NCBI GenBank assembly: GCA_015521505.1
Contig: WAOB01000061.1
Location: 1-5,645, forward strand
Reading direction: 5' to 3'
Length of the DNA: 5,645 bases
DNA from: Nanobdellati archaeon
GTDB lineage: Archaea > EX4484-52 > JAADEF01
Positions 1 to 4,637 of the stretch are shown piece after piece (positions within the stretch are counted from its first letter, which is position 1; the number at the start of each line of letters is the position of its first letter). A program made the position numbers and the translations under genes. Under the pieces are notes generated by a model. The model did no database searches, was not told where the DNA came from, and saw only the letters and a program-made list of their open reading frames with translations.

Positions 1-205
1 GTGTTAATATTTGTGAATCTAATAAATAAAGAATAATTTAATAAACAATGCTTAGTTATAATTTATACGAAAATTTTTCTGAATCGATATAAATGATATA
101 CTAAAAGGAGAGTCCATACTGAAACGTAATGTATGAATAACTACGGAATGATAAGTTAAAGAGATTTTGCTTTTTAACGTTAGGATAAAATATATGTTTA
201 TAATG
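1..205. other. Non-coding AT-rich stretch, no gene recognised
   Basis: I find no protein gene here. Forward frames are broken by stops every few dozen bases, and the longest minus-strand frame encodes a low-complexity hydrophobic peptide unlike any family I know. A GGAG at 107-110 is followed by ATGs at 129 and 133 that open only 3- and 9-codon frames. Visible structure is a 9-bp hairpin at 155-178 and a weak pair CATAC (115-119) with GTATG (131-135). The stretch could hold a further structured RNA, the tail of an upstream gene at its extreme left, or promoter sequence for the C/D RNA. Confidence 0.5.
155..178 (+). repeat. Hairpin, 9-bp stem with 6-base loop
   Basis: GTTAAAGAG (155-163) pairs with CTTTTTAAC (170-178) around the loop ATTTTG, with one G-T pair. 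It lies about 28 bases before the guide RNA. Its right arm, TTTTTAA, also resembles a TATA box at a workable distance for starting transcription near base 202. It could be a promoter element, part of an unrecognised RNA, or chance in AT-rich DNA. Confidence 0.4.
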
Positions 206-265
206 ATTAATGATGAAACCCAGCTCATCCTGAAAATTATGATGAGAAGTAGCAAGTCTGAAAAA
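206..265 (+). ncRNA. C/D box sRNA guiding rRNA 2'-O-methylation
   Basis: All four boxes match the archaeal consensus exactly: C ATGATGA at 210-216, D' CTGA at 230-233, C' ATGATGA at 239-245 and D CTGA at 258-261. Spacings are 13, 5 and 12 bases, as expected for a compact archaeal sRNA that binds L7Ae, Nop5 and fibrillarin. The D' guide contains AACCCAGCTCA (217-227), complementary to TGAGCTGGGTT. From memory, that sequence occurs in archaeal 23S rRNA around E. coli positions 2575-2585. By the N-plus-five rule, T225 pairs with A2577, so this A would be 2'-O-methylated. I believe this is the site equivalent to yeast 25S Am2946 (snR71). The D guide (246-257) has no target I recognise. The closing stem outside the boxes is weak and the ends are approximate. 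Confidence 0.9.
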
Positions 266-303
266 TAAGAATAATCGGATTAACTTACCTTTCTTTACTT
301 AAG

Positions 304-312
304 TTTAAATAT
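304..312 (+). promoter_or_regulatory. TATA box for tupA, leaderless type
   Basis: TTTAAATAT is centred about 26 bases before the tupA ATG at 334, so transcription should begin at or within a base or two of the start codon. No Shine-Dalgarno-like sequence lies in between (321-333 is A- and C-rich). Together these support a leaderless mRNA. Confidence 0.65.
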
Positions 313-333
313 CATTACAATAAACAAACCTGT

Positions 334-1305
334 ATGAGAGGCTATTTATTTGTAATATTTTTGATAATTCTTCTCGCTGCATGTACTCAAAAGACCATTG
401 AAATAGAAAAAAATGAAACAATGACAACAATGTTTAAAGATAAAGAGCTTATAATTGCAACTACTACAAGCTTTTGTGCAACGGGATTAGCTGATGCTTT
501 GAATAAAAAATTTGAAGAAAAATATGGCGTGAAAATAAAACTGATATGCGTTGGGACGGGAAAAGCTTTAAAGATAGCTAGTTTGGGAGATGCAGATTTG
601 GTAATTGTTCATGCACCAAAAAAGGAAGTCGAATATTATAAACTAAAAAAAGATGCTGAACACGTATATAGAGAAATTGGTTCTTATGTTAACAGAAGAT
701 ACGTAATGTACAACTATTTCATTATAGTTGGTCCTAAAGATGATCCAGCAAACATTAGAGTTGCCAAATCGGCTTCTGAAGCATTTAAACTCATAGCAAA
801 AGCTGGTGAAAATGGTAAAGCTATATTTATTTCTAGGGGAGATCAATCGGGAACGCACTTGAAAGAATTAAGCATTTGGGAAAATTTAAAAATAAAACCA
901 AAAGGGACGTGGTATAAAAGCATAGGTAAAGGAATGGCTGAGACATTAATAATGGCAAATGAATTAAAAGCATATACTCTTGCAGATATTGGAACGTATT
1001 TGGCCTTGAAAGATAAACTTAACAATCTGGATATATTATTCTCTGGTGGCAAAGAGTTGTTCAATCCATATCATGTAATGGTTGTGAATCCTAGTAAACA
1101 TCCAGATATAAATTATGAGGTTGCAATGTTGTATGTAGCCTTTATAACAGGTCCAGAAGGTCAGAGAATAATATACGATTATGGTAGAAAGTACATAATA
1201 GATCCAAATACAAAAAAAGTTAAAAAAGGAATTGGTAAACAACTTTTCTATCCTGTTGCAATCGATGAAAAAACCTTAGAAAAAGTACCAGAATGGAAAC
1301 CTTAA
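334..1305 (+). CDS. tupA: Tungstate ABC transporter substrate-binding lipoprotein TupA
   Basis: This protein (323 aa) captures tungstate outside the membrane and delivers it to a TupBC-type importer, supplying tungsten enzymes such as ferredoxin-dependent aldehyde or formate oxidoreductases. It has a hydrophobic N-terminus with a lipobox (Leu14-Ala-Ala-Cys17), so it is probably a membrane-anchored lipoprotein. The TupA family signatures are present in order: ATTTS at 42-46, VGTG at 73-76, VHAP at 92-95, RRYVMYN at 121-127 and SRGDQSGTH at 167-175. The TTTS and SRGD-SGTH loops form the oxyanion site in known TupA proteins. Molybdate-type ModA/WtpA proteins lack this combination. The start is the first ATG, fixed by the leaderless promoter and the lipobox position. 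Only the binding protein is here: the next gene converges on it, so tupB and tupC must be elsewhere. Extra Cys48 and Cys72 lie near the binding motifs. Confidence 0.88.
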   Translation: MRGYLFVIFLIILLAACTQKTIEIEKNETMTTMFKDKELIIATTTSFCATGLADALNKKFEEKYGVKIKLICVGTGKALKIASLGDADLVIVHAPKKEVEYYKLKKDAEHVYREIGSYVNRRYVMYNYFIIVGPKDDPANIRVAKSASEAFKLIAKAGENGKAIFISRGDQSGTHLKELSIWENLKIKPKGTWYKSIGKGMAETLIMANELKAYTLADIGTYLALKDKLNNLDILFSGGKELFNPYHVMVVNPSKHPDINYEVAMLYVAFITGPEGQRIIYDYGRKYIIDPNTKKVKKGIGKQLFYPVAIDEKTLEKVPEWKP

Positions 1306-1321
1306 AATTCAAAAGTAATAC

Positions 1322-1334
1322 AAAAAAAGAAAAA
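1322..1334 (-). terminator. Oligo-T terminator of the radical-SAM gene
   Basis: Read on the minus strand, T5-C-T7 begins 22 bases after the stop codon at 1356-1358. This is the usual form of an archaeal oligo-T terminator. It lies in the 50-base gap between two convergent genes. The plus strand has only a weak pyrimidine run (1359-1373) that might serve tupA. Confidence 0.6.
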
Positions 1335-1355
1335 GAATAGAACTTCTGTACAAAA

Positions 1356-2915
1356 TCATTTCTCGATTCTTCTATAAAAATCTTGTATCAATTTTCTTCC
1401 CGTTCTTTTTTCCCACTCTTCAATACTTATTGAAAATCTTTTCTGAACATTATCCCTATACAATTCTGGAATAACGTTGAACGCACAGAAAGGAATAAAC
1501 CTACCATCCGGTAGAGCATAGAGAATGTTACATCTCTTAACACGTTCAATATCATAGTTGTATAAATCCATGAAATGCATCATTCCAATGAATAATAGTC
1601 TTCTATGGAATTGTCCTAATGCTTCGTAGTCATGTCTAACTATTACATTAAACAGAAGTTTCTTTATGTTAAAAGTTTTAGGTTTGTATTTTTTATCGAT
1701 AAAGCTGTTTAACTTGAATAGCATTTGTAAAATTGCAACGTATTTATTTTTCTTACCGGATATGATTTCCTGAGAAATTTCATTAAAATATTCATACAAT
1801 CCTTCAACATCTATGAATTTCGTTATTGGTATTATTTTTCCGTCTTCCACATACAAATAGGTTGCCATCCCGCATGCAAAGTGGTTTGTCAATTCATAAA
1901 ATCTTTTACCTGTTAAAGCTTCAACAACGTGCGTAATACATGAAGCATATGGTACAGGATAAAAATCGTCTCTAGTTACGATGCCGTTACTTTGCTCTTC
2001 AATTCTCTTGATAACATCAGGTATTGTAATTCTATACTTCATTCTTTCTTCTTTTGGCATCCTACCTACTAATGATACGGGTTGAAAATTCACACCACGG
2101 ACAACATCTATGTTTTTTGCGGCAAATTGTATTATATTCCAAACCTCGTTATCGTTTACATTATTTATAACAGTTGGTACCAAAACAATTCCTAGATCCG
2201 CTTTTCTACAATTTTCGATAATTTTTGGTATCTCTGGAAAATTTTTTGGGTTTGTTTTCTTTGAAGTACCATCAAAACTTAGATATACTGTATTGACACC
2301 AGCTTTTCTAACATCTTTTGCAAATTTTTCATCCAAAGCTAATTTTATACCATTTGTATTTAGTTGAACATGTTCGTAACCAATTTCCTTAGCTATTCTA
2401 ATTATTTCAAGTAAATCATCTCTAAGAGTTGGTTCACCACCTGTAAGCTGAACAGCATTGGGTGGTATAGGTTTTATCCTCTTACCAGCTTCAAGCATAA
2501 ACTTTATCTGTTCCAAACTGGGTTCGTATATATATCCAGCTCTTTCTGAATAGAAGAAACAATACCAGCATGAAAGATTACATCTGTTGGTTACGACGAT
2601 GTTTATCAACGCTGGATGTGAAAGATGATTTTTACATAATCCACAGCTAAATGGACATCTTATTCTATCATATGTTACCTGAGGATTATATATACCATCG
2701 CCATCATGAGCAAATCTCTTTGCTTTCAGGTATAAATTATAATCACCCCAATATAAATCTTCAAACTCTCCATGTTCGTTGCAAATCTTTCTAATCCATA
2801 CTTTTCCATCCTTTTCAAAAATTGTTGCATCTATTATCTTAAGACATTCAGGACATAACGATTTTGTATCTGATATGAATTTTTCTCTCTTATTTAAAAG
2901 TTTTATTTCTTGCAT
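1356..2915 (-). CDS. tes: Radical-SAM protein of the tetraether lipid synthase (Tes) family
   Basis: The family enzyme joins the ends of two archaeol phytanyl chains by an sp3-sp3 carbon bond, making macrocyclic archaeol and membrane-spanning tetraethers. From ATG 2915 the protein has 519 aa, close to the roughly 500 aa of MJ0619. In order it shows an N-terminal Cys21-x2-Cys24 with Cys45-x2-His48, then Cys87-x3-Cys91-x2-Cys94-x2-His97. The radical-SAM Cys112-x3-Cys116-x2-Cys119 is followed by the family stretch AGYIYEPS (126-133), GGEP at 159-162 and LNTNG at 185-189. A C-terminal PDGRFIPFCAFN block (469-480) has Cys462 and Cys477. Extra cysteines fit a multi-cluster enzyme. A TTG at 2945 would add ten residues ahead of the conserved region, so I prefer the ATG. 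The family has paralogues, and this copy is divergent (SCWYCFF at the cluster), so another lipid cross-linking role is possible. It is transcribed divergently from the first archaellin. Confidence 0.72.
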   Translation of the reverse strand: MQEIKLLNKREKFISDTKSLCPECLKIIDATIFEKDGKVWIRKICNEHGEFEDLYWGDYNLYLKAKRFAHDGDGIYNPQVTYDRIRCPFSCGLCKNHLSHPALINIVVTNRCNLSCWYCFFYSERAGYIYEPSLEQIKFMLEAGKRIKPIPPNAVQLTGGEPTLRDDLLEIIRIAKEIGYEHVQLNTNGIKLALDEKFAKDVRKAGVNTVYLSFDGTSKKTNPKNFPEIPKIIENCRKADLGIVLVPTVINNVNDNEVWNIIQFAAKNIDVVRGVNFQPVSLVGRMPKEERMKYRITIPDVIKRIEEQSNGIVTRDDFYPVPYASCITHVVEALTGKRFYELTNHFACGMATYLYVEDGKIIPITKFIDVEGLYEYFNEISQEIISGKKNKYVAILQMLFKLNSFIDKKYKPKTFNIKKLLFNVIVRHDYEALGQFHRRLLFIGMMHFMDLYNYDIERVKRCNILYALPDGRFIPFCAFNVIPELYRDNVQKRFSISIEEWEKRTGRKLIQDFYRRIEK

Positions 2916-2945
2916 ATAACATAAAAAAAGTTTGAACGTAAGCAA

Positions 2946-2955
2946 CCATATACAG
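2946..2955 (-). promoter_or_regulatory. Possible TATA box for the radical-SAM gene
   Basis: On the minus strand this reads CTGTATATGG, centred about 35 bases before the ATG at 2915. It would give a leader of about ten bases. No ribosome binding site is visible before that ATG. The match to the TATA consensus is only fair. Confidence 0.3.
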
Positions 2956-2966
2956 TTATAGATACA

Positions 2967-2993
2967 TAAACCATTATTTTTATCTATGGTTTA
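2967..2993. repeat. 8-bp inverted repeat between divergent promoters
   Basis: TAAACCAT (2967-2974) and ATGGTTTA (2986-2993) are exact reverse complements around an 11-base AT-rich centre. The repeat lies in the middle of the 136-base region between the radical-SAM gene and the first archaellin, and its right arm overlaps the left arm of the next inverted repeat. It may be an operator for either gene. Confidence 0.5.
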
Positions 2994-3031
2994 GTATATA
3001 CAAGTAAAATCATCTTAGATGATATACTAAA
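2990..3031. promoter_or_regulatory. Archaellin 1 promoter with nested inverted repeats (putative operator)
   Basis: TTTAGTATAT (2990-2999) and ATATACTAAA (3022-3031) are perfect 10-base reverse complements. Between them, and overlapping the right arm by two bases, is a second perfect repeat: ATCATC (3009-3014) and GATGAT (3018-3023) around TTA. The left outer arm runs into the best TATA candidate (AGTATATAC, 2993-3001), and the right arm sits where transcription should start (about 3022-3028). A dimeric regulator bound here would cover the core promoter, so repression or switching of archaellin 1 is plausible. This function is inferred. Confidence 0.5.
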
Positions 3032-3040
3032 TTTTAAATC

Positions 3041-3046
3041 GGTGAT
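3041..3046 (+). promoter_or_regulatory. Ribosome binding site of archaellin 1
   Basis: GGTGAT complements the archaeal 16S rRNA 3' end and lies 5 bases before ATG 3052. It decides the start in favour of that ATG over the TTG at 3046, which overlaps the site itself. Confidence 0.75.
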
Positions 3047-3051
3047 TGCAA

Positions 3052-3711
3052 ATGAAAGGTGCTATAGGTATAGGAACACTGATAGTATTCATAGCAATGG
3101 TATTGATTGCAGCAGTTGCATCTAGTGTATTAATACAAACCTCTAGCTTCTTACAACAGAAGGCAATGTTAACTGGAAAGACTACAACAGAGGAAGTATC
3201 TACGGGATTAAAAGTAATTGCTGTATATGGTGCTGTAAATATTTCAGCATCACCTCAGGAAGTAATTAAACTAGCTATAATAGTTGAACCAAATGCAGGT
3301 TCAATACCAATTGATTTAGGTACTACGAAAGTAACAATCTCAGATTCTAAGAAGCAAGCTGAACTCGAATACAATTCAAGTTGTTTTGCATCTAGTAAAA
3401 GTTACAACGACCTCTTCGATGGAACTACTGTTGATGCATGGCCAGGTGAAGGTACAAATTGTGTAAATGTAACATCAAACTACTTCGGTATAATAGTATT
3501 ACAGGATACCGATAATAGTATAACAAGCTCTACACCTATATTAACTAGAGGAGACAGAGTAGCTTTAACGGTTAACGTAGATGGATTGTTCGGTGGATTA
3601 ACGCCAAGGACACATGTAACAGGGTTTGTAAGACCTGAATTCGGAGCACCTGGTGTAATTGACTTCGTTACCCCAGTACTATTTACTGAAGAAAGAGTAC
3701 AATTGCAATAA
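3052..3711 (+). CDS. flaB: Archaellin (archaeal flagellin) 1
   Basis: Structural subunit of the archaellum filament (219 aa). The N-terminus is MKG followed by [20 protein letters not shown], the class III leader and hydrophobic helix that packs in the filament core. Cleavage is expected after Gly3 by a type IV prepilin-like peptidase. An in-frame TGA at 3043-3045 rules out a longer leader apart from a two-codon TTG extension. [12 protein letters not shown] helix end (29-39) follows, then a variable beta domain with Cys111 and Cys137 and sequons at Asn63, Asn108 and Asn139. A conserved C-terminal block holds TRGD (165-168), GLFGG (178-182) and [12 protein letters not shown] (194-205). Length is typical of the family. 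Through the middle it is closest to archaellin 3. It has a good ribosome binding site, its own promoter and a downstream T-tract. Confidence 0.95.
   Translation: MKGAIGIGTLIVFIAMVLIAAVASSVLIQTSSFLQQKAMLTGKTTTEEVSTGLKVIAVYGAVNISASPQEVIKLAIIVEPNAGSIPIDLGTTKVTISDSKKQAELEYNSSCFASSKSYNDLFDGTTVDAWPGEGTNCVNVTSNYFGIIVLQDTDNSITSSTPILTRGDRVALTVNVDGLFGGLTPRTHVTGFVRPEFGAPGVIDFVTPVLFTEERVQLQ
3613..3662 (+). repeat. 50-base tract identical to archaellin 3
   Basis: These 50 bases match 5205-5254 exactly and encode part of the conserved C-terminal block. Flanking sequence differs at synonymous positions, and archaellin 2 encodes similar residues with many different codons. This suggests recent copying between genes 1 and 3. 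Confidence 0.8.
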
Positions 3712-3725
3712 TCCTAAAACTTTAA

Positions 3726-3739
3726 TTTTTTATTTTTTT
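3726..3739 (+). terminator. Oligo-T terminator after archaellin 1
   Basis: T6-A-T7 begins 15 bases after the stop codon. It is followed by ATGCCT, and the combination T7-ATGCCT recurs after archaellin 2. Confidence 0.7.
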
Positions 3740-3770
3740 ATGCCTGTAGATTGTAGGTATTTATATATAT
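3733..3770 (+). repeat. Duplicated intergenic module, copy 1
   Basis: T7-ATGCCT (3733-3745), TGTAGAT (3745-3751) and TTTATATATAT (3760-3770) occur in this order, and again after archaellin 2 at 4510-4522, 4529-4535 and 4551-4561. The shared arrangement suggests that a unit of gene plus downstream spacer was duplicated. Confidence 0.55.
3760..3770 (+). promoter_or_regulatory. TATA box for archaellin 2
   Basis: TTTATATATAT lies 82 bases before ATG 3842, and the same 11-mer lies 87 bases before archaellin 3. Transcription would begin near 3790, giving a leader of about 50 bases. A weaker ATATAC at 3809-3814 could instead give an almost leaderless message. Confidence 0.55.
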
Positions 3771-3841
3771 GCGTTCTTATGTAAACATATACATTAATAT
3801 TTATTAGAATATACATAGAGACGTGTAGCTAATAAATTTTT

Positions 3842-4495
3842 ATGAAGGGTGTTGTTGGAATAGGAACATTAATAGTATTCATAGCAATGGTTCTCGTTGC
3901 AGCTGTTGCAGCGAGTGTGTTGATACAAACCTCTAGCTACCTTCAACAGAAAGCAATGCTTACCGGAAAAACTACGACGGAAGAAATTTCATCTGGTATA
4001 AATATTTTAGCCGTGCTTGGAGCCGTTGAGGAAGGAAAAATAGCAAAACTTGCAATAATGATCACACTTCATGCTGGATCATCTCCTATCGATTTAAAAA
4101 CCGTAAAACTCTCATTATCAAACGGAACTATTCTTTCGGAATTAACTTATACACCTAAATGTTTCAATAATACAATAGTTTATTATGACATATTCTCAGA
4201 TAATACCAATGTATGGCCGGGATATGGTTCAAATGCATCCTCTTGTGCAAATGCTTCTTATACAAACTTTGGTGTTCTCGTTTTACAAGATATGGATGGA
4301 AGTTTAAGTAACGAAACACCTGTAATCAACCGTGGAGACAAAGCAATACTAACAATAAACGCAAAAGGATTGTTTGGAGGTATTGTTGCAAGAGCTCGTG
4401 TGACAGGTTTTATTAGACCTGAGTTTGGAGCTCCGGGGGTGATAGATTTCATAGCACCTCCGTTATTTACGCAAAGAGTGGTTCTTCTACAGTAA
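3842..4495 (+). CDS. flaB: Archaellin (archaeal flagellin) 2
   Basis: Structural subunit of the archaellum filament (217 aa) and the most divergent of the three. The leader is again MKG, followed by [20 protein letters not shown]; an in-frame TAA at 3833-3835 excludes a longer one. The middle differs from archaellins 1 and 3, for example [11 protein letters not shown] at 50-60. It keeps the cysteine pair (Cys107, Cys135) and has five sequons (Asn94, Asn109, Asn131, Asn137, Asn157), the last weakened by a following proline. The C-terminal block carries NRGD (163-166), GLFGG and [12 protein letters not shown] (192-203). No convincing ribosome binding site precedes the ATG, unlike its neighbours, so it may be translated at a different level. 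Bases 3878-3963 are identical to archaellin 3. It could be a minor or position-specific filament component. Confidence 0.94.
   Translation: MKGVVGIGTLIVFIAMVLVAAVAASVLIQTSSYLQQKAMLTGKTTTEEISSGINILAVLGAVEEGKIAKLAIMITLHAGSSPIDLKTVKLSLSNGTILSELTYTPKCFNNTIVYYDIFSDNTNVWPGYGSNASSCANASYTNFGVLVLQDMDGSLSNETPVINRGDKAILTINAKGLFGGIVARARVTGFIRPEFGAPGVIDFIAPPLFTQRVVLLQ
3878..3963 (+). repeat. 86-base tract identical to archaellin 3
   Basis: Exact match to 4674-4759, covering the helix codons from about residue 13 to 41. Archaellin 1 encodes nearly the same residues here with many synonymous changes, so protein constraint alone does not explain the DNA identity. Confidence 0.85.
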
Positions 4496-4502
4496 AGAAT
4501 AA

Positions 4503-4516
4503 TTTTTATTTTTTTT
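4503..4516 (+). terminator. Oligo-T terminator after archaellin 2
   Basis: T5-A-T8 begins 8 bases after the stop codon and is followed by ATGCCT, as after archaellin 1. Confidence 0.7.
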
Positions 4517-4561
4517 ATGCCTTAAATGTGTAGATAATCAAATATCTATTTTTATATATAT
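4510..4561 (+). repeat. Duplicated intergenic module, copy 2
   Basis: Second copy of the module seen after archaellin 1: T7-ATGCCT (4510-4522), TGTAGAT (4529-4535) and TTTATATATAT (4551-4561), with about 14 extra bases between elements. Confidence 0.55.
4551..4561 (+). promoter_or_regulatory. TATA box for archaellin 3
   Basis: TTTATATATAT at the same relative place as in the archaellin 2 promoter. Initiation would fall near 4581 and give a leader of about 55 bases. TTATATAAT at 4570-4578 is an alternative. Confidence 0.55.
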
Positions 4562-4625
4562 TATAATTATTATATAATTACTAGCACAAATGGCTAGTTC
4601 ATTATTTATCTTAACTAATTTTTTA

Positions 4626-4631
4626 GAGGTG
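4626..4631 (+). promoter_or_regulatory. Ribosome binding site of archaellin 3
   Basis: GAGGTG lies 6 bases before ATG 4638. It decides the start: the in-frame ATG at 4590 would add 16 mostly hydrophobic residues with no counterpart in the other archaellins. Confidence 0.8.
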
Positions 4632-4637
4632 TATAAG

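Noticed and set aside
1..36. Tail of an upstream gene ending TAA at 34-36
   Set aside because: Only eleven codons are open, so the sequence cannot support it either way.
93..122. Second C/D box RNA (ATGATAT at 93-99, CTGA at 119-122)
   Set aside because: The C box is imperfect, the 19-base spacing is too long, and no matching C'/D pair follows.
52..255. Minus-strand open frame of 67 codons
   Set aside because: It overlaps the C/D RNA, has a low-complexity hydrophobic translation, no ribosome binding site and no family resemblance.
643..1242. Three minus-strand frames inside tupA (643-858, 843-1064, 1036-1242)
   Set aside because: They are antisense to a well-supported gene and show no motifs.
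2110..2367. Plus-strand frame of 85 codons inside the radical-SAM gene
   Set aside because: It is antisense to the conserved radical-SAM core and phenylalanine-rich, as expected from an AT-rich complement.
2916..2945. TTG start adding ten residues to the radical-SAM protein
   Set aside because: It lies outside the conserved region, has no ribosome binding site, and an ATG is available at 2915.
2963..3817. TACATA at 2963-2968 and 3812-3817 as EarA-type archaellum activator sites
   Set aside because: I recall such a motif from Methanococcus, but it also occurs by chance here (for example within tupA near 1192), is absent before archaellin 3, and is not clustered.
4590..4637. Earlier in-frame ATG that would lengthen archaellin 3 by 16 residues
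   Set aside because: The extension overlaps the ribosome binding site of ATG 4638, lacks the positive charge of archaellin leaders and is absent in the other two genes.
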